Source: an uncultured bacterium
Lineage (GTDB): Bacteria; Actinomycetota; Coriobacteriia; Coriobacteriales; Coriobacteriaceae
Assembly (NCBI GenBank): GCA_905215445.1
Contig: CAJMPZ010000064.1
Span: 1 to 11,641, forward strand
Length of the DNA: 11,641 nt
Direction: 5' to 3'
Shown: positions 1 to 6,988 of the stretch, in pieces
Layout: each line of letters begins with the position of its first letter
How positions within the stretch are numbered: the first letter of the stretch is position 1
Program-made: the position numbers and the translations under genes
Notes under the pieces: model-generated
What the model was told of the DNA's origin: nothing
Databases searched by the model: none
The model's input: only the letters and a program-made list of their open reading frames with translations

Positions 1-12
1 AGGGGGAATACC

Positions 13-873
13 ATGAATACCGATATGTCTCGTCGTCAGTTTGTTGGTCTAGCCGGCTCGTTTGCCACGGTGCTTGGCCTTGGTCTTGTCGGTTGTGGCG
101 GCGGTGCCGGTAAGGGCTCTGCTGCCGGCTCTGCTGCGGCCAAGGATACGAAGGGTGCCGCGGAGTCCAAGAAGCTCGTCGTGGGCTTTGACAAGTCCTA
201 TCCTCCGTATGGCTTTGTGGGCGACGATGGCGAGTACACCGGCTTTGACCTCGACCTTGCCAAGGCCGTTGCCGATAAGCAAGGCTGGGAGGTCAAATAC
301 GAGGCTATCGATTGGGATGCCAAGGACACGCTGCTCAACTCCGGCGCCATCAACTGCATCTGGAACGGCTTTACCATGGAGGGTCGCGAGGACGACTACA
401 CGTTCTCCGAGCCGTACATGCTCAACGAGCAGGTACTCGTGGTCAAGAAGGATGCGGGCATCAAGAGCTGGGATGATCTTGCCGGCAAGACGGTGATCAC
501 CCAGACCGATTCCGCCGCTCAGGACGTGCTCGAGGGCGATCAGAAGGATCTGGCGGCGACGTTTGCCACGCTCGACACCATCGGCGAGTACAACACGGCC
601 TTTATGCAGCTCGAGAGTGGCGCGGTCGATGCCGTGGCATGCGACCTTTCGATTGCCCAGTATCAGCTTGCCGCAAAGCCCGATGCCTATACGCAGCTTG
701 ATAAGCCGCTGTCCAGCGAGCACTATGCCGTCGGCTTTAAGAAGGGCGACACCAAGTCGGCCGATGCCGTGACCGAGTCGCTCAAGGCGCTCTACGAGGA
801 CGGCGCGGTCAAGGACCTGTGCGGCAAGTATGCAGAATACGGTCTTTCCTTCGACAACTGGGTTCTGAAATAG
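13..873 (+). CDS. Polar amino-acid ABC transporter substrate-binding lipoprotein (SBP_bac_3 family)
   Basis: Extracellular binding protein that would capture a polar amino acid and hand it to the permease and ATPase encoded next. The 286-residue product begins with a signal peptide containing a twin-arginine motif (SRRQF, residues 6-10), a hydrophobic stretch and the lipobox LVGC, which makes Cys28 the lipidated residue. A Gly/Ala/Ser-rich linker covers about 29-50. The family-3 fold follows: a KLVVGFDKSYPPYGF start near 54, a GFDLDLAKAVA segment, and the hinge-region FSEPYMLNEQVLVV and WDDLAGKTV blocks. Length is normal for the family. AGGGGG at 1-6 is a good Shine-Dalgarno for the ATG at 13; the in-frame ATG at 25 would also keep the whole signal. 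It is the first gene of a three-gene importer operon. Which amino acid is bound cannot be told from the sequence; family 3 includes glutamine, cystine, arginine and glutamate binders. Confidence 0.93.
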   Translation: MNTDMSRRQFVGLAGSFATVLGLGLVGCGGGAGKGSAAGSAAAKDTKGAAESKKLVVGFDKSYPPYGFVGDDGEYTGFDLDLAKAVADKQGWEVKYEAIDWDAKDTLLNSGAINCIWNGFTMEGREDDYTFSEPYMLNEQVLVVKKDAGIKSWDDLAGKTVITQTDSAAQDVLEGDQKDLAATFATLDTIGEYNTAFMQLESGAVDAVACDLSIAQYQLAAKPDAYTQLDKPLSSEHYAVGFKKGDTKSADAVTESLKALYEDGAVKDLCGKYAEYGLSFDNWVLK

Positions 874-982
874 CGGCTTTCCCAGGCACCCGATTTTGCC
901 GTTCAAACCGTCGCTTGCGTACATTTAGTACGCGGCGCTCCTCTTTCACGGCAAACTCGGGCACCTGGAAAACCCGCTTTAG
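871..982. repeat. Intergenic palindromic element, copy A (conserved hairpin core)
   Basis: The gap between binding protein and permease is almost filled by an imperfect palindrome that starts at the stop codon. The outer arms 882-902 and 948-968 pair over 21 positions with three mismatches, and weaker pairing continues outward to about 871 and 982. The centre, 903-947, is the core shared with copy B (1748-1791). It contains a perfect stem GCGTAC/GTACGC (917-922 with 928-933) around an ATTTA loop. No T-run follows, so it is not a typical terminator. By analogy with REP-type structures after other binding-protein genes it could protect the upstream mRNA and raise binding-protein output over the permease; that role is inferred. 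Confidence 0.75.
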
Positions 983-1023
983 CATTGGGTTCGCTGTTCC
1001 GTTGCTGTGAAAGAGAGCTTAGG

Positions 1024-1677
1024 TTGTCTATTCAGGTCATGATGCAGATGCTTGGCCAGGGATTCTTGGTCAGCTTGCAGTTGTTTGTGCTGACGCTGCT
1101 GGGGTCGATTCCGCTGGGAATCCCCGTGGCGTTTATGCGCATGAGCAAAATTGCGCCGCTTCGCTGGATTGCGCGCATCTACATTTCGGTCATGCGCGGT
1201 ACGCCGCTCATGCTGCAGATGTTTGCCATCTACTTCGCCCCGTACTACGTGTTCGGCATTTCGCTCACGCCCGATTCCAAATGGACGGCGTGCGTTGTGG
1301 CGTTCATCATCAACTACGCCGGCTACTTTGCCGAGATCTATCGCTCGGGCTTGCAGTCCATTCCGCGCGGACAATACGAGGCAGCCGAGGTGCTGGGCTA
1401 TTCGCGTCTGCAGACATTTTTGTACATTGTGATGCCGCAAGTCGCCAAGCGTATTCTGCCGGCGATGGGCAACGAGATCATCACGCTGGTCAAGGACACT
1501 TCGCTGGCGTTTGCCATCGGCGTGGGGGAGATGTTCTCGACGGCCAAGGCGCTGGTTGCCTCGCAAGTGAGCATGGTGCCGTTTGCGATTGCGGCGCTGA
1601 TCTACTGGGTCTTTAACTTTGTGGTCGAGATGCTGCTGGGCGCCGCCGAAAAGAAGCTGGACTATTATCATGACTAG
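1024..1677 (+). CDS. Amino-acid ABC transporter permease (HisM/GlnP-like)
   Basis: Membrane subunit of the importer, expected to work as a dimer with the ATPase encoded downstream. The 217-residue protein has several hydrophobic spans and the hallmarks of the polar amino-acid permease family: RGTPLMLQMF near 58-67, FAEIYRSGLQSIP near 102-114, and the cytoplasmic EAA loop near 119-139 (EAAEVLGYSRL, then MPQ) that docks on the ATPase. I place the start at the TTG at 1024, which has AAGAGAG at 1011-1017 six bases upstream. The frame is open back to a TTG at 985, but the residues this adds are unlike the family and lie next to the palindromic element. ATG 1039 is a third option. It follows the binding-protein gene after about 150 bp of palindromic spacer. 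Confidence 0.92.
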   Translation: MSIQVMMQMLGQGFLVSLQLFVLTLLGSIPLGIPVAFMRMSKIAPLRWIARIYISVMRGTPLMLQMFAIYFAPYYVFGISLTPDSKWTACVVAFIINYAGYFAEIYRSGLQSIPRGQYEAAEVLGYSRLQTFLYIVMPQVAKRILPAMGNEIITLVKDTSLAFAIGVGEMFSTAKALVASQVSMVPFAIAALIYWVFNFVVEMLLGAAEKKLDYYHD

Positions 1678-1682
1678 ATCGT

Positions 1683-1706
1683 TCCGCCGTTCTAGCGAAC
1701 GGCGGA
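1683..1706. repeat. Perfect 10-bp hairpin after the permease gene
   Basis: TCCGCCGTTC at 1683-1692 pairs fully with GAACGGCGGA at 1697-1706 around a four-base TAGC loop, five bases after the permease stop codon. No T-run follows, so simple intrinsic termination is unlikely. It lies immediately before palindromic element copy B and may act with it as a 3'-end stabilising or pausing structure. Confidence 0.6.
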
Positions 1707-1709
1707 CTG

Positions 1710-1828
1710 CTCGACGCTGCGCGCGTGCCTGACGGCCAATCTGCTCCTCAAACCGTCGCTTGCGTACAGAAGTACGCGGCGCTCCTCTTTCGAAGCACAT
1801 TGTCTCGTCAGCCACACGCTCGCTGACT
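1710..1828. repeat. Intergenic palindromic element, copy B
   Basis: The permease-ATPase gap repeats the design of copy A. The core 1748-1791 matches 903-947 exactly on both sides of the loop, with stem GCGTAC/GTACGC at 1762-1767 and 1772-1777; only the loop differs (AGAA here, ATTTA in copy A). The flanks share little sequence with copy A, yet they are complementary to each other: 1727-1747 pairs with 1792-1813 with a few mismatches and one bulge, and weaker pairing extends to about 1710 and 1828. A constant core with different but still paired arms suggests that structure is what is kept. Confidence 0.7.
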
Positions 1829-1840
1829 TCTCAAACACAT

Positions 1841-1845
1841 GGAGG
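1841..1845 (+). promoter_or_regulatory. Shine-Dalgarno deciding a GTG start for the ATPase
   Basis: GGAGG lies five bases before the GTG at 1851. It overlaps the in-frame ATG at 1839, which has no such site of its own. This makes GTG 1851 the better start. Confidence 0.7.
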
Positions 1846-1850
1846 TTCCC

Positions 1851-2615
1851 GTGTTCGGAACGGTAATGATGATAACGAACGCGCGCAAGGCGTTTGGCGG
1901 CAATGAGGTGCTCAAGGATATCTCACTCGAGGTAAAGCGTGGCGAGGTCGTGGCGATTATCGGGCCTTCGGGTGGCGGTAAGTCCACGCTGCTGCGGTGT
2001 GCCACGCTGCTCGAGACACTCGACGGAGGCTCGCTCTCGTTTGGCGACCTTGCCGTTGCGACGGATGCGGGTTCGGGCGCGGTCTATGCGAAGGGCGATG
2101 TGCCCAAGCAGGCGCGCTCGCGATTCGGTCTGGTGTTCCAAAATTACAACCTGTTCCCGCACTATACGGTGATGAAAAACATCACCGATGCTCCGATTCG
2201 CGTGCTCAAGCGCCCGCGTGAGCAGGCGGAGGCGCGTGCGCATGAGTTGATCGCGCAGATGGGGCTTACGGGCAACGAGAACAAGGTGCCGTGTGAGCTT
2301 TCGGGCGGTCAGCAGCAGCGCGTGAGTATTGCCCGCGCCCTGGCACTCGATCCGGAAATCTTATTCTTTGACGAGCCGACTTCGGCGCTCGATCCCGAGC
2401 TGACGGCCGAGGTGCTGCGTGTCATTAAGGACCTGGCGGCGCAGAATATGACGATGGTAATCGTGACCCACGCAATGCAGTTTGCGCGCGATGTTGCCGA
2501 CCGCGTGGTCTTTATGGACGGCGGTCGCATTGTCGAGGAGGGACCTGCCGAGCAGGTTATCGACCATCCGCGCGAGCAGCGCACGCGTGAGTTCTTGAGC
2601 CGTATCGAGGGATAG
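1851..2615 (+). CDS. Amino-acid ABC transporter ATP-binding protein (GlnQ/HisP-like)
   Basis: Cytoplasmic ATPase that powers the importer. The 254-residue protein carries every motif of an active ABC ATPase: Walker A GPSGGGKS (38-45), Q-loop at Gln97 in LVFQNYNLFPHYTV, signature LSGGQ (150-154), Walker B ILFFDE (170-175), D-loop SALD, and switch His207 in VTHAMQ. The LFPHYTV and THAMQFARDVADRV wording is typical of the polar amino-acid subfamily. A small insertion lies between strand and Q-loop (about 68-90, including DAGSGAVYAKGD); related ATPases vary here. The start is GTG 1851; ATG 1839 would add four residues and ATG 1866 would remove five. It is the last gene of the operon, with a terminator 35 bases after its stop codon. 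Confidence 0.95.
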   Translation: MFGTVMMITNARKAFGGNEVLKDISLEVKRGEVVAIIGPSGGGKSTLLRCATLLETLDGGSLSFGDLAVATDAGSGAVYAKGDVPKQARSRFGLVFQNYNLFPHYTVMKNITDAPIRVLKRPREQAEARAHELIAQMGLTGNENKVPCELSGGQQQRVSIARALALDPEILFFDEPTSALDPELTAEVLRVIKDLAAQNMTMVIVTHAMQFARDVADRVVFMDGGRIVEEGPAEQVIDHPREQRTREFLSRIEG

Positions 2616-2648
2616 ACTCAGGTATTTACTCAACTATTAATTGAGGCG

Positions 2649-2686
2649 AAGCCGCCACGGGTCTTACGGTCTGTGGCGGCTTTTTG
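2649..2686 (+). terminator. Rho-independent terminator of the ABC importer operon
   Basis: GCCGCCAC at 2651-2658 pairs perfectly with GTGGCGGC at 2673-2680, and five T residues follow. Two A residues before the stem can pair with the first T residues. It ends the + strand operon. Confidence 0.88.
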
Positions 2687-2925
2687 TTTACATCGACGGG
2701 GTTCAATAATTGCCCCACAAGCTTGTCTCTTCCTCTCGCCGCCTGTATTCATACGCGTGCCGAAAGGTCTGCATGGACAGCCGCCCGTGAGGGTAGGGTG
2801 GTGGCATAGGACATTTGGAGGGTGAGTCGGCTCGGCTGCCGACCATGCTGCTCCCGGGACGGCACCGACCGCGAACTCTCCCCGTTGGCGTCGCGCATTG
2901 CGCGCGGCCCTGCAAGGAGGTCATC
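2687..2925 (+). other. Leader region of the EF-G-like gene, no coding gene seen
   Basis: About 240 bases between the terminator and the EF-G-like start. AATAAT at 2705-2710 resembles a -10 box, but no -35 box at the right distance is convincing. GTCGGC near 2826 can pair with GCCGAC near 2838, giving a short hairpin, and the stretch around 2891-2908 is rich in GCGC self-complementary words. The EF-G frame is open upstream to 2815, but the residues it would add look like leader RNA read as protein. A long structured leader is possible but not shown. Confidence 0.35.
2914..2920 (+). promoter_or_regulatory. Strong Shine-Dalgarno fixing the EF-G-like start at 2926
   Basis: AAGGAGG lies five bases before the ATG at 2926. 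It is the best ribosome binding site in the window and decides against the upstream in-frame start at 2815. Confidence 0.85.
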
Positions 2926-5001
2926 ATGGGTGCTCCCAAGACCGGCAATGTAAGGAACGTGGTGCTCGTAGGCCAAGGCGGGGTGGGCAAGACTTCACTC
3001 GCCGAGGCCATGCTCCACCTTTCCGGCAAGACCGCCCGCCTGGGCGGCCACGACGGCACCAAGCCCACGCTCGACTATGACCCCGAAGAGGTCAAGCGTG
3101 CATTTTCCATCTCTACGACCATCGCGCCGATCGACTGGAAGGGCGCGCGTATCAACGTGCTCGATGCTCCGTGCTACCCCGATTTTATCGGCGACGCCTA
3201 TGCCGCGATGAGCGTCTGCGAGACGGCTCTGTTTGTGGTCGATGCCGAGGCCGGCCCGCAGCCCACGACCGTCAAGCTTTGGTATGCGGCGGAGGACCTG
3301 CGCCTGGCGCGTGCGGTGTTCGTGAACCGCCTGTCGCGCTCCGAGGCCAGCTTTACGACCACCATGGACCTGCTGCAGGAGCGCTTTGGCACGCGCCTGG
3401 GCGCCGTGACCCTTCCCTGGGGCGAGGGCGAGGACTTCGACGGCATCATCGACCTGGTGCGCATGAAGGCGCGCCATTGCAACGGTACCGAAGCCGTTGA
3501 GTCGGAGATTCCCGAGGAGTATCGTGCCCAGGCCGAGGAGGCCCATGACCATCTGTGCGAGCTGGTGGCCGAGGCTGACGACGAACTGATGATGAAATAC
3601 CTGGAAGGCGAGGAGACGCTGACGCAGGAAGAGCTCGAGGGCCTGCTGTCGAAGGCGATCGCCGAGCGCATCTTTGTGCCGGTCTTTGCGGGCGATTGCA
3701 TTAAGGAGCAGGGCGTCAACTCACTGATGGACGACATCGCCACATACTTCCCAGCGCCGACCGACTATGGCGAGATGCCGCTCATCGACGGTGATTCGCT
3801 TAAGATCTCGAGTGACGATGATCGTCCGGTGGCGTTTGTGTTTAAGACGCTGGCCGATCCGCAGCAGGGCCGCATCAGCTTTATCAAGGTGCTGACGGGT
3901 ACGCTTGAGCCGGGTCTTGAGCTGGTCAATGCACGTACCCGCAAGAGCGATCGTCTGGCTCACCTGTATGTGATGTGCGGCCGCGACATGACCGAGGTCG
4001 GTCACGCCTATGCCGGCGACATTATCGTGGCGCCCAAGTTGGCGGCAGAGACGGGTGACACGCTCTCCATTACCGGTAAGGTCGAGGCTGCGGCGTTTAA
4101 GTTCCCCAACTCGCAGTACCGCATTGCCATCGAGGCCGAGAACCGCGGTGACGAGGAGAAGCTCTACACGTTTATCGAGAAGGCCTGCAAGGCCGATCCG
4201 ACTATGAGCATCGACCGCGACGAGGAGACGGGCCAGACTATCATCTCCGCCGTGGGTGAGGCGCAGGTTTCGGTCCTGCTCAACCGTTTGGAGGATCGCA
4301 CCAAGGTCGTGGCCAAAAGCGTGCCGATCCGCATTCCGTATCGCGAGACCATCCGCCGCACGGCGAGTGCCCAGGGTCGCCACAAGAAGCAGACTGGCGG
4401 TGCCGGTCAGTATGGCGACTGCTGGCTGCGCGTTGAGCCGCTCATTGGGCCCGATGGCACGAGCGATGGCTATGAGTTTGTGGACGAGGTCGTAGGTGGC
4501 CGTATTCCGCGCTCGCTCATCCCCGCCGTGGACAAGGGCGTCCAGGAGACCATGAAGGACGGCATCATTGCCGGCTACCCGCTCACGGGTATTCGCGTGG
4601 CTGTGTACGACGGCTCGTATCACAGCGTCGACTCCAACGAGATGGCGTTCCGCGCGGCGGCTCGCATCGGCCTGCGCAAGGCATGTGCCGATGCCGACCC
4701 GGTGGTGCTGGAGCCCATCGAGGAAATCACGGTGACTATTCCCGAGAGCTACGCCGGCGCCGTGATGGGCGACATCTCGGCCTCGCGCGGTCGCGTGACG
4801 GGTATGGAGACCGATGAGCGCGGCGATACCGTGGTCATCGCCCAGGCGCCTCTCGCCGAACTGACGGATTACTCGACGCGTCTGCGCTCTATCACGCGCG
4901 GCACGGGCGACTTTACCATGAAATCTGCGGGCTATGAGCAGGTGCCTTATGACGTTCAGGCCAAGCTGGTCGAGCGCTATGAGGAGGGCCGCGCCAAGTA
5001 A
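2926..5001 (+). CDS. Elongation factor G-like protein (EF-G2 type) with altered G motifs
   Basis: Translation-factor-type GTPase of 691 residues covering all EF-G domains. The G1 P-loop is GQGGVGKTS (16-24). Domain IV has the EF-G2-type block RHKKQTGGAGQYGD and the DGSYHSVDSNEMAF segment. Domain V has ESYAGAVMGDIS and ends with the usual ITRGTGDFTMKSAGYEQVP. The best match from memory is the EF-G-like/EF-G2 group, not canonical FusA: the switch sequence is SIS instead of GITI, and the catalytic His position of DTPGH is Tyr84. Beyond that, G3 is DAPC (80-83), with Cys in place of the invariant Gly, and G4 is NRLS (134-137) in place of NKxD, losing the Asp that recognises guanine. The protein may therefore bind nucleotide weakly or differently. 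EF-G2 proteins have no settled cellular role. It is a single-gene unit with its own strong ribosome site and terminator. Confidence 0.9.
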   Translation: MGAPKTGNVRNVVLVGQGGVGKTSLAEAMLHLSGKTARLGGHDGTKPTLDYDPEEVKRAFSISTTIAPIDWKGARINVLDAPCYPDFIGDAYAAMSVCETALFVVDAEAGPQPTTVKLWYAAEDLRLARAVFVNRLSRSEASFTTTMDLLQERFGTRLGAVTLPWGEGEDFDGIIDLVRMKARHCNGTEAVESEIPEEYRAQAEEAHDHLCELVAEADDELMMKYLEGEETLTQEELEGLLSKAIAERIFVPVFAGDCIKEQGVNSLMDDIATYFPAPTDYGEMPLIDGDSLKISSDDDRPVAFVFKTLADPQQGRISFIKVLTGTLEPGLELVNARTRKSDRLAHLYVMCGRDMTEVGHAYAGDIIVAPKLAAETGDTLSITGKVEAAAFKFPNSQYRIAIEAENRGDEEKLYTFIEKACKADPTMSIDRDEETGQTIISAVGEAQVSVLLNRLEDRTKVVAKSVPIRIPYRETIRRTASAQGRHKKQTGGAGQYGDCWLRVEPLIGPDGTSDGYEFVDEVVGGRIPRSLIPAVDKGVQETMKDGIIAGYPLTGIRVAVYDGSYHSVDSNEMAFRAAARIGLRKACADADPVVLEPIEEITVTIPESYAGAVMGDISASRGRVTGMETDERGDTVVIAQAPLAELTDYSTRLRSITRGTGDFTMKSAGYEQVPYDVQAKLVERYEEGRAK

Positions 5002-5035
5002 CGTGTGGTTTTGCCTGCGCCACGCATGTTGATGC

Positions 5036-5072
5036 AAGGGCCGCTCTGGGTGATCCGGAGCGGCCCTTTTTG
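5036..5072 (+). terminator. Rho-independent terminator after the EF-G-like gene
   Basis: GGGCCGCTCTGG at 5038-5049 pairs with 5055-5066 (one G-T pair) around a GTGAT loop, and five T residues follow at 5067-5071. It ends + strand transcription before the convergent nuclease gene. The reverse strand lacks a T-run after the stem, so it probably works in one direction only. Confidence 0.9.
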
Positions 5073-5113
5073 ATCCCTGGGGGATGCAAATCGGTTCTTG
5101 TCGTGCTGAGGGG

Positions 5114-6091
5114 TTAGTCCCCCGAGGCCTGGTTGCGGCCGGTGGCGTAGTCGATCTGCACATGCGGCTGCAGGTTGTAGCAGTACACGTGGAAGCACAG
5201 CGTTTTGCCGTGGTCCTCGACCGATTGTGCCTCGAGGCGAACGCCGCGGCAGACGAGTTCCTCTTCGTTATACATGGGCGTGACGCGGTAGAGCACGTGG
5301 TTGCCCGTGTCGCGGATGTAGCCGAGGATCTGCTCTTCAAACGGCAGCATGCCCGTTTCGTTGAGATAGCGCGTGCCGGTGAGGAGATTCTTGCGATTGG
5401 CGTTTTCGCCGCAGAGCGACCAGGCGATGAGGTGGCAGCGGTTGTAGAGGCTCTGGCCTGGAATAAAGTCGTAGCGCTGCTGGTGCCAACCGGCAGGATG
5501 GATACGCGAGATATCGCCGCGCTTACCCTGACCGAGCGATTCGGGTCCTATGCAGGCGAGTGCTTTGCGGGTACGGCCCAGGCTGTCGAGCTTTGAGAAC
5601 TTCTTAAAGCATCCTTCTTCGGTGGCCCGCTCGTATTCATCGAGCGTGAACGACGGTGTGCCGAGCGGGTGCGTGCCATCGGCGCGAAGGGCAACGTAGG
5701 GGTTGCCGGCGTAGTCGGGAATGCTGGTGAGGTATACGCCGCGCGCGCGGTCGAGATCGGGGTTTTCCACTTCGTCGATGGGGGTGGCGTTCGAAGAGAC
5801 ATCGCCAGCGGTGCCGGTTGTGGTGGATTCGGAGCCATCGCCGGTGCTTTGGCCGCCTTTGGAATCCGAGGAGCTTGCCGTCCCCGATTCGAGCCGGGCA
5901 ACCAGGTCTGCTTCGTCGTCGGTGCGGTTGGGGCTCTCGCTTTGCTTCTCGGCCAGAGCCGCCGCCTGCTCGTCGCTTTGCGGCGAGAGCAGCTTGGGCG
6001 CCCCGTCGAGCGATCCCGTAAACAGCGCAAACCCCAGCACCACGGCGGTGCCGATGGAAAGTACTTGCTTGTAGGCGGATTTGCGCGGCAT
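5114..6091 (-). CDS. Membrane-anchored DNA/RNA non-specific endonuclease (EndA / DNA-entry nuclease type)
   Basis: Predicted extracytoplasmic beta-beta-alpha-metal nuclease of 325 residues. A hydrophobic anchor at about 9-26 follows a basic start (MPRKSAYK). A Ser/Thr/Gly-rich low-complexity linker lies at about 70-105, and the nuclease domain occupies roughly 115-315. The catalytic block is YNRCHLIAW (216-224), the family's variant of the DRGH motif, with His220 the likely general base. It is followed by GENANRKNLLTGTRYLNETGMLPFE, where Asn244 is a likely metal ligand, and by a GNHVLYRVTP strand. This pattern is the one I know from streptococcal and lactobacillal DNA-entry nucleases. The start ATG at 6091 has AGGAG five bases upstream (6097-6101, minus strand). 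It stands alone and is convergent with the EF-G-like gene. Whether it serves DNA uptake, scavenging or degradation of extracellular DNA cannot be said; no competence genes are near. Confidence 0.88.
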   Translation of the reverse strand: MPRKSAYKQVLSIGTAVVLGFALFTGSLDGAPKLLSPQSDEQAAALAEKQSESPNRTDDEADLVARLESGTASSSDSKGGQSTGDGSESTTTGTAGDVSSNATPIDEVENPDLDRARGVYLTSIPDYAGNPYVALRADGTHPLGTPSFTLDEYERATEEGCFKKFSKLDSLGRTRKALACIGPESLGQGKRGDISRIHPAGWHQQRYDFIPGQSLYNRCHLIAWSLCGENANRKNLLTGTRYLNETGMLPFEEQILGYIRDTGNHVLYRVTPMYNEEELVCRGVRLEAQSVEDHGKTLCFHVYCYNLQPHVQIDYATGRNQASGD

Positions 6092-6155
6092 TGAGGCTCC
6101 TGGATGGACGGTTCGGAATCTACCAGTCTAGCAGGAGACGCTGCAGGTCGTTTTT

Positions 6156-6186
6156 CCAGATAAAACCTGCCAAAATAAACCTGTCC
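6156..6186 (+). repeat. 31-bp interspersed repeat, copy 1
   Basis: Identical 31-bp unit that begins CCAGATAAAACCTG, ends AAATAAACCTGTCC and has three bases between. It is present again at 6989-7019 and 9075-9105 in the same orientation. Inside it the word AAACCTG occurs twice, 14 bp apart. A T-rich lead-in precedes it and a CTTTT block follows it in all three copies. This copy sits between the divergent nuclease and HAD genes. Confidence 0.85.
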
Positions 6187-6198
6187 CTTTTCAGCAGC

Positions 6199-6227
6199 TT
6201 GGCGCGATATGATATATACGTTATATA
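6199..6227 (+). promoter_or_regulatory. Promoter of HAD copy 1
   Basis: TTGGCG at 6199-6204 and TATATA at 6222-6227 are 17 bp apart. The -10 region lies in a direct repeat (ATATAC twice, 9 bp apart) that is preserved exactly upstream of HAD copy 2; the -35 box is not preserved there. Confidence 0.5.
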
Positions 6228-6249
6228 CAAGTTGCAAAGTGGGGTGGGG

Positions 6250-6263
6250 TTGCGGTAACGCAA
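6250..6263 (+). promoter_or_regulatory. Leader hairpin of HAD copy 1
   Basis: TTGCG and CGCAA pair around a GTAA loop just before the ribosome site AAGGGGG (6271-6277). HAD copy 2 keeps the same loop at 10151-10154, and its fifth stem pair is A-T instead of G-C. Another pair is lost there, so support for a selected structure is moderate. Confidence 0.4.
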
Positions 6264-6282
6264 GCCGGCGAAGGGGGCCGAT

Positions 6283-6933
6283 ATGATCAAGGCTGTCATT
6301 TTTGACATGGACGGAACGCTGGTCGATACCGAGCGTTTGGACATGAGGGCATGGAAGGTGGGCGCTGCCGAGCTGGGGATCACGATTGATGATGCGTTAA
6401 TCCATCAGTTTATCGGCCGTTCGAATGCCGATGTTAAGGACATCCTTGAGGCACATTACGGCAAGGGCGAAACCGCCGACGCGATTTTTGCCCGCAACAT
6501 TGAGCTTCACACTGAGATGGCCAAGACCGACCTGGAGCTTAAGGCCGGCGCCGCCGAGTGCCTCGACGAGCTGCTGGCTGCGGGCTATCACGTGGGCCTT
6601 GCGACGTCGTCGCGCCGCGTTGCGGCTGAGTGCAACCTCAAGACGGTCGGCCTCTTTGACAAGTTTGAAACGGTGACCTTCGGCGAGGACGTCGTGCATG
6701 GCAAGCCCGACCCCGAGATGTACTTGCTCGCCTGCGAGCGCGCGGGCTTTGCTCCCGAGGAGTGCGCCGTGGTCGAGGATTCCCGCAACGGCTGCGTCTC
6801 GGGCATCACGGCCGGCTGCCACGTCTTTGCCGTTCCCGATATCGTGCCGCTGCCGCAGGACGTGGCGGACGGCTGCGAGACGGTACTCGATACGTTGTTC
6901 GATCTGGGGGCGGCGGTCAAGGCCGTGAGCTAA
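6283..6933 (+). CDS. HAD-superfamily hydrolase, beta-phosphoglucomutase-like (copy 1)
   Basis: Predicted soluble, Mg-dependent phosphatase or phosphomutase of HAD subfamily IA. Motif I is DMDGT with nucleophile Asp8 and acid/base Asp10. Motif II is TSS (108-110). The motif III Lys is Lys141 in HGKPDPEMY, and motif IV is VVEDSRNG with Glu165-Asp166. The helical cap lies at about 16-88. The 216-residue length is normal. The start has AAGGGGG five bases upstream. It is about 83 % identical to the second copy at 10178-10828. Of 36 differences, 26 fall in residues 20-83 (the cap), while residues 134-194 are identical. The gene is bracketed by 31-bp repeats. The substrate is unknown; the cap sets specificity in this family, so the two copies may act on different phosphate esters. 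Confidence 0.9.
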   Translation: MIKAVIFDMDGTLVDTERLDMRAWKVGAAELGITIDDALIHQFIGRSNADVKDILEAHYGKGETADAIFARNIELHTEMAKTDLELKAGAAECLDELLAAGYHVGLATSSRRVAAECNLKTVGLFDKFETVTFGEDVVHGKPDPEMYLLACERAGFAPEECAVVEDSRNGCVSGITAGCHVFAVPDIVPLPQDVADGCETVLDTLFDLGAAVKAVS

Positions 6934-6988
6934 AGGTATGCGCCGAGGTTGATGACGGTAGCTTCGGCGTGGCCCCGCTTGCGTTTTC

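Noticed and set aside
49..924. 291-residue minus-strand open frame over the binding-protein gene
   Set aside because: It mirrors the codons of a clear SBP_bac_3 gene and has no recognisable domain.
979..1815. 278-residue minus-strand open frame over the permease gene
   Set aside because: It is antisense to a well-supported permease, is rich in Arg/His/Gln and spans both palindromic elements.
2815..2925. N-terminal extension of the EF-G-like protein
   Set aside because: AAGGAGG directly before ATG 2926, and family-like sequence starting only there, argue that the upstream codons are leader RNA.
3721..5340. 539-residue open frame on the minus strand
   Set aside because: It lies opposite the EF-G-like gene and crosses its terminator and the nuclease 3' end. 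Its composition is typical of an antisense shadow in high-GC DNA, and the + strand gene is unmistakable.
5084..5596. 170-residue plus-strand open frame
   Set aside because: It is antisense to the nuclease domain, whose catalytic motif is clear on the minus strand.
6120..6383. Short minus-strand frames reading through the 31-bp repeat
   Set aside because: They are formed by the repeat and leader sequence and overlap HAD copy 1; they have no ribosome site and no recognisable domain.
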